Shown here: positions 34,446 through 43,116 of the stretch, piece after piece
Layout: each line of letters starts with the position of its first letter
Numbering within the stretch: position 1 is the first letter of the stretch
Position numbers and translations under genes: made by a program
Assembly: GCF_020736365.1 (NCBI RefSeq)
Contig: NZ_CP085988.1
Coordinates: 1,804,001-1,868,000 of the forward strand
DNA from: Clostridium sp. M62/1
GTDB lineage: Bacteria > Bacillota > Clostridia > Lachnospirales > Lachnospiraceae
Length of the DNA stretch: 64,000 nucleotides
Direction: 5' to 3'
Notes under the pieces: model-generated
What the model was told of the DNA's origin: nothing
The model's database searches: none
What the model saw: the letters and a program-made list of their open reading frames with translations, nothing else

Positions 34446-35801
34446 ATGAAGGATTTCAGATTTTCAGATCTTTTGAATATTGCAGCGGCCGGCTTTGGCC
34501 CCCGCTCTTCGGAGAACGCCGTGCCGAATGCCGGTAAGGGCCGGCTCTTCAATTTTGCAAAAGAAGCGATAGAGGATGAGCTTGATATCCTCCTGCAAAA
34601 GCAAAAAGAAGCCGAGGCCCTGGCTGATAAGGTTCTCCCTCTCATAAAGGAGCAGAAGGAAAGGTGCAGCACTGCTCTTGAGAAACTTTCCGACAGACAG
34701 CTCTCTGTCATGGATATGAGAGCCTCCCTGTACAGCATGAAAAATGCTTCCGAAGCCTGGATTGGCGAGGAGGAAGCAAAAATTCAGGGTCTTAATGCTG
34801 AGCTTATAAATGTACAGAATGAGGCGTCAGAAGCCTATGCCTATCTGCAGCAAAAGATAGATGAGGCGAACATGAAAAGAGCCAAGCTTAAAAAATGGTG
34901 CTGGGTGCCCTTTTATAACCTGGCGCTGCTCTCGGATTTTGAAAGCGTCCGAAAAGATACAAATGCCCGCATAGACAAACTTAACTGCAGGATGTGTGAG
35001 ATAAGGGAGGAAATGAAAAAGCTCTCCAGAAATATGGATGAGGCCGGTAAAGGGAAGGCTGCTTTTGGCTGCCTTTCTTCCCTTATGGAGAGGGAGCTGT
35101 CTGAGCTGTCTGACCGGATTGATGTACTGAACAGGATAATATGCCTGTGGAACCAGTTTTACCGGTTCTTTGCTGCCCTTAAATCAGATATAACCGCCAG
35201 AGATGATATAGACGGCCTGATGGAGGAGGCAAAGATTCAGATGAGATATGCTGCAGACGCGGAGAAGTGTATAAACTATGACAGGTTCTCAGTCCCGGCC
35301 TTTGAAAGCGGACAGTATCTCATCCGCACCTTTGACGGCTCTTATGACATGTTAGTGGATGAAAAGCAGAACAGCAGCCCGGCGCTTTTTCCTCACAGCG
35401 GCAGCCTGTCCCATAACCTGGACGCTGTCATGGCGGCGGACAGCAGCAGTGTTCTCATATGCTTTCTGGACGGCTCTGTGATTGTGCTGGGCGGAAGGCA
35501 TCTGGCCCTTACACGTACCGGAGAAAACAGCCTGTCTTTCTGTCCGCTTGAGATCTTTGAAGTCCTGGAGCAGGAAGAAGGGGGAGAACCCGGAATGCCT
35601 GGACTCTGGGTATCCGAAAACCAGAAGTTCTGTATCAGAGAGTACCCGGGAGAGGAGGGGCTTTATGAGCTCAGCTTTTTTAAGGATCAAAGCCTGTGCC
35701 TCGATGTGGCCTCCGGAAATTTCAGACTTGGCACCAGGCTTCAGCTCTGGAAGGAAAATGGCACAAACAGCCAGAAATTCAGGATAGAAAGGCAGAATTG
35801 A
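34446..35801 (+). CDS. coiled-coil toxin-like protein with C-terminal ricin-type lectin domain, component 2
   Basis: This 451-residue protein starts 3 bases after the previous stop. Residues 35-265 are coiled coil interrupted by a short hydrophobic turn ('KKWCWVPFYNLALL', about 149-162). 'VLNRIICLWNQFYRFFAALK' corresponds to 'VLNDFYTFWTSVK' in component 1, so the two share ancestry. Residues about 285-450 form a beta-trefoil-like region ending in the ricin signature 'QSLCLDVASG' plus 'GTRLQLWKENGTNSQKFRI'. A sugar-binding arm on a pore-forming partner suggests targeting to glycans on a host or competitor cell. No signal peptide is seen, so release would need lysis or an unknown route. Confidence 0.65.
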   Translation: MKDFRFSDLLNIAAAGFGPRSSENAVPNAGKGRLFNFAKEAIEDELDILLQKQKEAEALADKVLPLIKEQKERCSTALEKLSDRQLSVMDMRASLYSMKNASEAWIGEEEAKIQGLNAELINVQNEASEAYAYLQQKIDEANMKRAKLKKWCWVPFYNLALLSDFESVRKDTNARIDKLNCRMCEIREEMKKLSRNMDEAGKGKAAFGCLSSLMERELSELSDRIDVLNRIICLWNQFYRFFAALKSDITARDDIDGLMEEAKIQMRYAADAEKCINYDRFSVPAFESGQYLIRTFDGSYDMLVDEKQNSSPALFPHSGSLSHNLDAVMAADSSSVLICFLDGSVIVLGGRHLALTRTGENSLSFCPLEIFEVLEQEEGGEPGMPGLWVSENQKFCIREYPGEEGLYELSFFKDQSLCLDVASGNFRLGTRLQLWKENGTNSQKFRIERQN

Positions 35802-35982
35802 TACCCTCCTGCTGGCGGGCCGTATGCTGACAAGTGAAATTTCTTTCCGCAGGCCGCCTTTGACGGCACTTTGACGGCAAAACATTGTAACATTCCAGAT
35901 AGCTCATAGCCGGTATACAGGAGCTGATGGCAGTCTCTGTGCACCGCATCAATCTGCTGCGTCTCCAGGAGGACCCCTATTT

Positions 35983-36504
35983 ATGCTGCACTACATTTTA
36001 ACTGACTTGCAGGATACAGTGACACATATTCCTGTGAGCATAGCAGCCGGAGTACTCGCTCTGGCTCTCTGCGTATTCATTAACAGGTACTTTCGAAAAA
36101 ATCTGCCCTGCGGCTCCGGCTTTCTGCTGGGCGTGTATCTGGAACAGCTGGCCTGGCTGGTATTTTTTAACCGGCCTCCCGGCAGCCGCAGAAGCCTTGA
36201 CCTGTCATTGTTTGACACTCTGAGCCACAGTATAAGGGGAAATTCCTATGTACTGGAAAATATACTGCTCTTTATCCCGTTCGGCCTGCTTCTTCCTACG
36301 TTTTTCAGAGGCAGGTGCGGCTTTCTGCTCTGTACGGTACTGGCCTTTCTGTGCAGCCTTTTTATTGAAACCATCCAGTATATCACTGCAAGAGGCTATT
36401 CGCAGACAGACGATATCGCTATGAATGTCCTGGGAGCAGTTATTGGATATGTGCTGTTCCAGGTGACGAAACTCGTTTACAGAGCGGCCAGACAGCTGCT
36501 TTAG
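35983..36504 (+). CDS. VanZ-family membrane protein
   Basis: This 173-residue protein has four to five membrane helices and starts after AGGAGGACCCCTATTT. Family marks are 'ENILLFIPFGLLLP', 'FIETIQYI' and 'GYSQTDDIAMNVLGAVIGY'. VanZ-like proteins have been linked to low-level teicoplanin resistance and, more broadly, to cell-envelope processes, but most have no known role. It stands alone between the toxin pair and a pseudogene scrap. Confidence 0.85.
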   Translation: MLHYILTDLQDTVTHIPVSIAAGVLALALCVFINRYFRKNLPCGSGFLLGVYLEQLAWLVFFNRPPGSRRSLDLSLFDTLSHSIRGNSYVLENILLFIPFGLLLPTFFRGRCGFLLCTVLAFLCSLFIETIQYITARGYSQTDDIAMNVLGAVIGYVLFQVTKLVYRAARQLL

Positions 36505-36555
36505 CCGGATATACCAGGGATATATACCAGTGGGCTGAGCGCGCCTGCGCAAAGG

Positions 36556-36670
36556 TTGCTAGAACAGAGCGGGGAGAGGAAATATGCAGAAGGCCTGAAG
36601 AGCGGGAATGTGAAAAAGATTATCAAATACGGCAGGGACTTTCGTGAAAAAAGTAGGGCAGGTAACGGTA
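36556..36670 (+). pseudogene. C-terminal scrap of an AAA/PD-(D/E)XK family gene
   Basis: The reading 'GERKYAEGLKSGNVKKIIKYG' is nearly the same as the tail of the intact family member at 20884 ('EKKYAEGMKRWGTKKILKYG'). All upstream domains are missing, so this is the last part of a deleted paralogue. Confidence 0.65.
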
Positions 36671-36734
36671 TGCCCCTAATCAGTTTCTGCCCGCGTCCTA
36701 TATGCAAAGCCTTATTGCAAATATGTAACGGAAA

Positions 36735-36778
36735 GGGTTCTTCTATGATAAATTGAAATTCATAGAAGGCCTTTTTAT
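36735..36778 (+). terminator. intrinsic terminator
   Basis: CTTCTATGA and TCATAGAAG form a 9-bp stem around TAAATTGAAAT, followed by GCCTTTTTATT. It stands after the PD-(D/E)XK scrap. Confidence 0.7.
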
Positions 36779-37152
36779 TATGCAAAAACAAGGTAATTTT
36801 TCACATCTGATCAAATGGCATGAGTGTAACGCGAGCCTCCAGCTGCAGAAAAACAGAGCAGAAAGAATGCCTGAAGAGATGAGGACGGTTATCTGAAAAT
36901 GCCGGACAAAAAAGTTGGATAAATATGGAAAAAATGACGAAATACTAATTATGTTGTAAAAAAGTCGGCGGATGGAAAGGAAGACTGGGGAGCAGCTGAA
37001 AAAGAGCTGCTGCAGGCTTCTGCCGATTCAAATAAATGGAAAAGAGTGAGTGATATGAAGAGGGATGGACGAAGGAAAAGGCTGATAATTTTGTTAACAG
37101 CGCTGTTGCTGAAGAAGAGGGAAAGAATATCTGAGAAAGGGCGTGTCATGTC
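36779..37152. other. non-coding stretch
   Basis: These 374 bases between the terminator and the sugar transferase gene hold no convincing gene, RNA or repeat. They are purine-rich. A GAAAGGG site at the end serves the next gene. Confidence 0.5.
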
Positions 37153-38568
37153 ATGTTAGTTAAAAACCGTTCCTTTTTTATTCTAATCGATCTGGCTGCG
37201 ATGGCGATAGCCTATGTGATGACGCTGTTTGCCCTGTATGGCACTTTGCCCTCCAGAACAAAATGGTACGGCCTTATGGCAGTGCTGGGAGTTTACCTGG
37301 TATCGGATCTGTTCTTTGGGCACGAGAAGCCGCTGGCAGAGGAAAGCGGTGTGGAAACCTTTCTGGACGTGGTGCGGCAGACGGTCTATATGGCCTTTCT
37401 GTTTGCCCTCCTCTTGTTTCTGCTGGGGCAGAGAGGCGGAGACACAAGGCTGTTTTTCGGCCTTCTGGTGCTGTTTTCCTTTGGATGTCTTTACCTCGGA
37501 AGAATTTACTGCAAGGCAGTGATCTTCAATTACTATGGAAATGAAAAAAACAGAACCCGCCTTTTAATCTTTGCAAATCCGTCGAATGTGCAGAAGGCTA
37601 TGGGCCGGCTCGCCGCCTCCAACCTGTATATGTATGAGCTGATAGCCCTGGTGATCATGGACCGTGAGGGAAAGAACCCTGAGCTGAATCTGATCAGGCC
37701 AAAAGATACAGGAGGATATGAGAGGAAAAGCACTTCAGACTTTGATCTTACCGAGTATCTCAAGCGCCAGGCAGTAGATGAAGCCCTGATCAGCCTGCCG
37801 GACAGCAGCAGGGAATGCATCAGCAGCCTTTTAGAGAAGCTGCAGTGTATGGGGATTGTCGTCCATGTGGCGGCCAGCAGCCTGGGACTCTCAGAGGAGG
37901 AAAAGCAGATAGGAGAGCTTGGGCTCTACCGGGTTCTGACCTACGGCCCCCGAATTTTCCGCCCCTCTGAACGGATATTAAAGAGGGTCATGGATATTCT
38001 GGGAGCGGCTGTGGGGATTTGCCTGACCGTTTTAATCGGACTCTTCGTCGTTCCGGCCATTAAGCTGGAGTCTCCTGGACCGGCTGTTTTTAAGCAGACC
38101 CGCATTGGAAAAAACGGCCGGAAGTTTTCGATTTATAAGTTTCGTTCCATGTACATGGATGCGGAGGAGCAAAAGAAAGAGCTCATGAAGCAGAATGAGA
38201 TGGAAGGGTTCATGTTTAAGATGAAGGACGACCCGAGAATTACGAAGGTAGGAAAGTTTATCAGGAAAACGAGTATAGACGAACTTCCGCAGTTTTTTAA
38301 TGTGCTGCGGGGAGATATGAGCCTTGTGGGAACGAGGCCTCCGACCGTGGACGAGTTTGAGCGCTATGAGGAGCATCACAAAAGGCGCCTTTCGCTCCGG
38401 CCCGGGATCACAGGCATGTGGCAGGTAAGCGGCCGCAGTGACATCCAGAATTTTGAGGATGTGGTGAGGCTGGATCTGGAGTACATAGACAACTGGTCTG
38501 TCTGGCTGGATATCAAGATTCTCTTTCAGACAGTTTTCGTTGTCTTCTTTCACAGAGGCGCAAAATGA
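37153..38568 (+). CDS. priming sugar-phosphate transferase (polyprenyl glycosylphosphotransferase)
   Basis: This 471-residue enzyme would transfer a hexose-1-phosphate to undecaprenyl phosphate, the first step of capsule or exopolysaccharide assembly. The N-terminal third has four membrane helices and a CoA-binding-like Rossmann part. The C-terminal half is the bacterial sugar transferase domain: a membrane helix at 'ILGAAVGICLTVLIGLFVVP', then 'GPAVFKQTRIGKNG', 'YKFRSMYMDAE', 'TSIDELPQFFNVLRGDMS', 'GTRPP' and 'RPGITGMWQVSGRS'. It is complete. It may work with the polysaccharide genes whose remains lie at 3665-9108, or with others outside the window. Confidence 0.93.
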   Translation: MLVKNRSFFILIDLAAMAIAYVMTLFALYGTLPSRTKWYGLMAVLGVYLVSDLFFGHEKPLAEESGVETFLDVVRQTVYMAFLFALLLFLLGQRGGDTRLFFGLLVLFSFGCLYLGRIYCKAVIFNYYGNEKNRTRLLIFANPSNVQKAMGRLAASNLYMYELIALVIMDREGKNPELNLIRPKDTGGYERKSTSDFDLTEYLKRQAVDEALISLPDSSRECISSLLEKLQCMGIVVHVAASSLGLSEEEKQIGELGLYRVLTYGPRIFRPSERILKRVMDILGAAVGICLTVLIGLFVVPAIKLESPGPAVFKQTRIGKNGRKFSIYKFRSMYMDAEEQKKELMKQNEMEGFMFKMKDDPRITKVGKFIRKTSIDELPQFFNVLRGDMSLVGTRPPTVDEFERYEEHHKRRLSLRPGITGMWQVSGRSDIQNFEDVVRLDLEYIDNWSVWLDIKILFQTVFVVFFHRGAK

Positions 38569-38683
38569 CAGCCACCCCCCAGATGGCTGAAATGTGTATC
38601 CGAAGACGCCTGCACAGGGCAAAGACCAGCGTAAGACCGGAGCAAAAAAAGGCGGGATCTTCCAAGGGAAAGGAAGGAGAGCT

Positions 38684-39259
38684 ATGAATCGACAGGAGTA
38701 TGACCGGGCGGCCAAATTCTGGATAAGCCGCGAATCAGAAATAAAACAAATGGAGCCGAAACAGCTCCTATCAAAAATAGAAGAATTTCTTACATCCCAC
38801 AACACCTGTGCTCTGGCAACAGGATGCGGAAATTTCGTGCGGTGCACCCCGTTAGAATACGAATACTTCAGAGGCCGTCTGTGGATTATCACAGAGGGTG
38901 GCCTGAAATTCGCGGCACTGAGAGATAATGATCGGGTCAGTGTGGCGGTTTACGAGCCATACACAGATTTTGATTCAGTGAAAGGGATTCAGATAACCGG
39001 AACTGCTCAGGTGGCAGAGCCGGGAAATGGGGAATTTGAAGAATATCGGGCGCACAGGAGTGAAAAAGGAGGTTCGGTAGCCGCTCTGCCGCAGGGACTC
39101 TATCTTCTGGTAATCCATCCCGAGCGGATAGAGGGCGTGTTTGGAGAGTTTCTGGAGATGGGGTATTCGGCCAGACAGAAACTTACTTTGAGAGAACCTA
39201 TGGCGAACTCTGCCTCTGACGGCTCGCAGCCGGTCAATTTCGCCTCGGCGCCGGACTGA
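38684..39259 (+). CDS. pyridoxamine 5'-phosphate oxidase-like flavoprotein
   Basis: The ATG at 38684 follows AAGGAGAGCT and gives 191 residues; 30 codons of upstream open frame are not needed. The split-barrel FMN-binding fold is indicated by 'LTSHNTCALATGCGNFVRCTPLEYEYF', by 'RLWIITEGGLKFAALRDNDRVSVA', and by 'IQITGTAQV' (each in pieces). Such proteins reduce small substrates with FMN or F420-like cofactors; the substrate is unknown. It stands between the sugar transferase and a MATE pump on the same strand. Confidence 0.8.
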   Translation: MNRQEYDRAAKFWISRESEIKQMEPKQLLSKIEEFLTSHNTCALATGCGNFVRCTPLEYEYFRGRLWIITEGGLKFAALRDNDRVSVAVYEPYTDFDSVKGIQITGTAQVAEPGNGEFEEYRAHRSEKGGSVAALPQGLYLLVIHPERIEGVFGEFLEMGYSARQKLTLREPMANSASDGSQPVNFASAPD

Positions 39260-39467
39260 CAGCGTTCATATCTTCCTGCTTTTTTGGGTGAGATTATCAT
39301 CGCTGGTTTATTCAGAAGCAGCTGGCCTCTGACAGGGAACGGTCTGTTTTTTCAGAATTATCATCTGCCTTCACCCTCAAAAACGCCTTGCACCTGCAGG
39401 CGTTTTATATTATAATCATCAGACGTGAATCGTGAAACCCTATGAAAAGAAAGGCAGATATATACCA

Positions 39468-40865
39468 ATGACAGAAGCAGTAAAACACACGAGAGAGGGA
39501 AATCCTCTGGGCAATGAGCGGCTGCCCAGGCTCCTTAAAAGCTATGCAGTACCCAGCGTGATCGCCATGCTGGTCAGCTCACTTTACAACATTGTAGACC
39601 AGATTTTTATCGGACAGGGTGTCGGCTATCTGGGAAATGCAGCCACCAATGTGGCCTATCCCCTGACCACCATTTGTCTGTCGATTGCTCTTTTAATCGG
39701 AATTGGAAGCGCATCCCGTTTTTCCCTGGAGCTGGGGGCGGGGAGAAAGGAAAGCGCCGCCCAGGCAGTGGGAACGGCCGTCTGCATGATGGTGCTGTTT
39801 GGCGTCATCTACGTGGTGCTGATCGAATTATTCCTCCATCCCCTTCTCACCGTATTCGGAGCCACCAAGGATGTCATGCCCTACGCAGAGAGCTATACCA
39901 GAATCACTGCAGTGGGAATGCCTCTCCTGATTCTGACAAACGGTATAAGCAACCTGGCCAGGGCGGACGGAAGCCCCAAGTATTCCATGACCTGCATGCT
40001 GGTGGGAGCAGTGATCAACACCATTTTGGACCCGATTTTCATTTTTGTGCTGCACCAGGGGGTAGCGGGAGCCGCTCTCGCCACGGTGATTGGACAGGTA
40101 TTCTCCTGCCTGATGGCTCTGAGTTATCTGAGACGCTTCAGCCATGTGGAGCTTCGGCGCAGCCATTTCAGGCTCAGGCTTCCCGTGTGCCTGAAAATTG
40201 CTTCCCTGGGAATGAGCAACAGCTTAAACCAGCTTGCCATCACCTTTGTCCAGATTGTGCTGAACAACTCTCTGACCTATTATGGGGCCCATTCCGTTTA
40301 CGGAAGTGAGATTCCCCTCGCCAGCTGCGGAATTGTCATGAAAACCAATGCCATTTTGCTGGCTGTCATCATCGGGATTTCCCAGGGCTCCCAGCCGATT
40401 ATCGGATTTAACTACGGGGCCAGACAGTATGAGAGGGTGCTCGGGATTTACCGCCTTGCCATCACCTGCAACCTGATTATTTCCGGTATCGGATTTCTGC
40501 TGTTCCAGCTATTCCCAAGACAGATTATCGCTCTCTTTGGAACGGGAGATGCCCTCTACTTTGAGTTTGCCATCAAATTTTTAAGAATTTTCCTTTTTAT
40601 GGTTATCATAAATGGGGTTCAGCTGATTTCGGCCAACTTTTTTGCAGCCATCGGAAAGCCGGTGAAGGGGGTTGTGTTATCCCTTACCCGCCAGGTATTC
40701 TTCCTGGTGCCCCTGATTCTGATTCTTCCTCTGGTCTGGGGCATTGAGGGAATTATGTTTGCAGGCCCGATAGCCGACTTTGCCGCCTTTATCACTACCA
40801 TGATTCTCATTCGGAGAGAGATGGGACATATTAGGGCAGCTCAGGCAGAGATTGAGGCAGCTTAA
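39468..40865 (+). CDS. MATE-family efflux transporter
   Basis: The protein has 465 residues from the ATG at 39468; an open GTG at 39432 would add 12. Twelve membrane helices in two similar halves are predicted. Early marks are 'LLKSYAVPSVIAMLVSSLYN' and 'VDQIFIGQGVG'; the second half has 'GISQGSQPIIGFNYGA'. MATE pumps export cationic compounds with sodium or protons. A terminator follows 20 bases after the stop. Confidence 0.92.
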   Translation: MTEAVKHTREGNPLGNERLPRLLKSYAVPSVIAMLVSSLYNIVDQIFIGQGVGYLGNAATNVAYPLTTICLSIALLIGIGSASRFSLELGAGRKESAAQAVGTAVCMMVLFGVIYVVLIELFLHPLLTVFGATKDVMPYAESYTRITAVGMPLLILTNGISNLARADGSPKYSMTCMLVGAVINTILDPIFIFVLHQGVAGAALATVIGQVFSCLMALSYLRRFSHVELRRSHFRLRLPVCLKIASLGMSNSLNQLAITFVQIVLNNSLTYYGAHSVYGSEIPLASCGIVMKTNAILLAVIIGISQGSQPIIGFNYGARQYERVLGIYRLAITCNLIISGIGFLLFQLFPRQIIALFGTGDALYFEFAIKFLRIFLFMVIINGVQLISANFFAAIGKPVKGVVLSLTRQVFFLVPLILILPLVWGIEGIMFAGPIADFAAFITTMILIRREMGHIRAAQAEIEAA

Positions 40866-40884
40866 GAGCGACGCTGGGAGCAAA

Positions 40885-40930
40885 AAAGCTCCGGCTCCCG
40901 CCTTTTACGGCAGGAACCGGAGCTTTTTTT
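40885..40930 (+). terminator. terminator of the MATE gene
   Basis: AAAGCTCCGGCTCCCGCC pairs with GGCAGGAACCGGAGCTT (two mismatches) around TTTTAC, and is followed by seven T. Confidence 0.85.
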
Positions 40931-41096
40931 ACATAACAGGAAACTTCGTTCTCTGTTATATAAAAACGCTTCGCGGGGATCGCACTGGGTTGGAGAGGAA
41001 TACGGCTGCTTTGCAGCCCCGCCGCAGGCGGAGAATCCTGCGAGGCAGGATTCTTTGTACCATTAGAACAAACTTTCCATTCTGTGTTCTGTCCGC

Positions 41097-42509
41097 CTAT
41101 GCCAGATGAAAGATCTGGATCAGCATCAGCCAGGCCATTCCATAATAGGTGACAACGGCAACCAGATCGTTGACCGTTGTGATAAGGGGGCCGGAGGCTA
41201 CCGCCGGATCCACCTTGATTTTGTGGAAAAACAGCGGGATTACCGTGCCGGCGAAGCTGGAAATTGCCATGGCGAGAACCAGGGAGACTCCCACACAGGC
41301 AGAAACAGAGAAGCCGTAAAGCAGGGATTTGTCCCTAAAGATACATACGTAGATGCCGATAAAGACAAAAGCCACGATGCCCAGCAGCCCGCCGTTGGCG
41401 ATTCCGATCTTTACCTCCTTCCACACAAGAGCAAGCCTCTTTTTGAAGGTGATGTCATCATCCATGAGAACACGGATGGTTACAGCCAGGGACTGGGTTC
41501 CCACATTGCCTGCCATATCCAGGATCAGCGACTGGAAGCAGATGAGAATGGCAATCTTGGCCACAATCCCCTCAAACATGCCAACCACACTGGAAACAAA
41601 CATTCCCAGGAAGAGCAGGGCCACCAGCCATGGAAGGCGCTTCTTCATGCTGGTGAGCAGGGTCTCCTTCATATCCTCGCTGTCGCCGTCGCCCTCAGCA
41701 ATACCGGCCAGCTTGTTGTAAACCTCCTTGGATTCAGCCTCCATGTAGTCTACAATATCCTGAACGGTGATGACGCCCACCAGGTGATCCTCAGAATTGA
41801 GAACAGGGAGAGAGTCCTCCTCATAGTCCCGGATCCAGTCCATACATTCTTCCAGATCGTCATGGTCGTGGACAAAGGGGTAGGAGTTGACAATAATGCT
41901 CTCAAGGGGCGTGTACTCTCTGGCGAGAATCAGATCCTTTAAGTCAATGGCCCCGTAAAAGCAGCCGTTTTCATCTACCGCATAGAGCGTCGTGATATTG
42001 TCATTGTCGGCGCTCTGGCGGATCAGCTCCCGCATGGCCTCCTTCACAGACAGTCTGTAGCAGATAGAGATATAATTTGTGCTCATCAGGCTTCCGATCT
42101 CATCATCTCCATAGGAGGAGAGAAGGCGGATATCGCCGGAGGTTTCCTCACTTAAATTTGCCTCAATGCTGTCGTGGAAGGACTCAGGAAGCTGCTCGAG
42201 AAGCTCGGCAGCGTCGTCAGAATCCATGTGCTCAATAACGCCTGCCGCCTCCTTGGGGGCAAGCTCTGTGAGCAGAGTCTCAGGCTCATCATAGTAGGAA
42301 AAGATTTCGGCCGTCCACTCCTCACCCATCTTGGAGTACAGCTCTTTTCTCTCCTGAGGAGTCATCTCCTCCAGAGCCTGTGCAATGTCGTAGTCGTGAT
42401 AATCGTCCAGACGTGAGAGGAGTGCTTCTCTGTCATGCTCTCCCCGGATAAACTGGATGATCTCTTTTACAATCTCTTCGTTGATGAATTCATGTCTTCT
42501 CACATTCAT
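41097..42509 (-). CDS. mgtE: magnesium transporter MgtE
   Basis: This 470-residue Mg2+ channel has the full MgtE plan: an N-terminal superhelical domain ('LLTELAPKEAAGVIEHMDSDDAAELLEQLP' in pieces), two CBS domains ('YTPLESIIVNSYPFVHDHDD', 'LVGVITVQDIVDYMEAES'), and five membrane helices with 'LDMAGNVGTQSLAVTIR'. AAAGGAGG lies just before the ATG; a GTG two codons in has better spacing and is an alternative start. It is preceded by an M-box riboswitch, so expression should fall when Mg2+ is plentiful. Confidence 0.95.
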   Translation of the reverse strand: MNVRRHEFINEEIVKEIIQFIRGEHDREALLSRLDDYHDYDIAQALEEMTPQERKELYSKMGEEWTAEIFSYYDEPETLLTELAPKEAAGVIEHMDSDDAAELLEQLPESFHDSIEANLSEETSGDIRLLSSYGDDEIGSLMSTNYISICYRLSVKEAMRELIRQSADNDNITTLYAVDENGCFYGAIDLKDLILAREYTPLESIIVNSYPFVHDHDDLEECMDWIRDYEEDSLPVLNSEDHLVGVITVQDIVDYMEAESKEVYNKLAGIAEGDGDSEDMKETLLTSMKKRLPWLVALLFLGMFVSSVVGMFEGIVAKIAILICFQSLILDMAGNVGTQSLAVTIRVLMDDDITFKKRLALVWKEVKIGIANGGLLGIVAFVFIGIYVCIFRDKSLLYGFSVSACVGVSLVLAMAISSFAGTVIPLFFHKIKVDPAVASGPLITTVNDLVAVVTYYGMAWLMLIQIFHLA

Positions 42510-42832
42510 ATCCTCCTTTTATTCAGTTGTCATTTGGGTGAATATGCCGGAATACTTCTGGCTGTGAGAACAGAGAAATCATCAGATTTGCAGAATATCA
42601 GCAGCCTGACAGGCGCTGAAAGCAGACGCAGGGCGCAAAAAGGCCGCTGCATCAGGTCTGTATGCTCTGAGCAGGGACAGCCACAGAAAGCCGGATATTC
42701 AGTTTTGCGGTATCAGGATGACCGTCGCCGTCCATACATTCACTTCCTTTCGGGTACGTCTGAAGAACAGAGGCAGGATTGGAACAGATACAGGCAGAGC
42801 CTGCTGTGACAGGATTTTCACAGAACTGTTCA

Positions 42833-42876
42833 CAAATAAAAAAGCCCATATCAAAGCCTGAGCGAATGATATGGAC
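42833..42876 (-). terminator. expression-platform terminator of the M-box
   Basis: On the minus strand CCATATCA and TGATATGG form a stem, followed by GCTTTTTTATTT. It lies directly after the aptamer and 320 bases before mgtE, as expected for an OFF switch. Confidence 0.75.
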
Positions 42877-43042
42877 TCATACTGCGTATCCAATCCGTTC
42901 AAGCTTTAGCTTCACAGGGCGTGAAATTACATTATTCTGCGCCTTACAGCGACACAGACTGCTGACCTGATTAGAGGTGTCTCCACCTTTAACCGGCAGT
43001 AACCCTTATCCCTGTGGTAGCCTCACCTACCGAATGTTCTTT
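42877..43042 (-). promoter_or_regulatory. M-box (ykoK) magnesium riboswitch
   Basis: The minus strand shows the conserved M-box elements: TTCGGTAGGTGAGGCTACC near 43036, then a series of stems, and GAAGCTAAAGCTTGAACGG near 42900. A terminator follows. Its position upstream of mgtE fits its known role in repressing Mg2+ uptake genes when Mg2+ is bound. Confidence 0.85.
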
Positions 43043-43116
43043 TTACAGATTAGTTGTAACACAACCAAAAGCAGGTGTCAAGAAAAAAACAAAAAAATGT
43101 GAAAAGCAGTTTCTTT

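Noticed and set aside
41106..41942. 278-codon open frame on the plus strand within mgtE
   Set aside because: It is antisense to a certain gene, rich in His/Asn/Gln in a way typical of shadow frames, and has no start signals.
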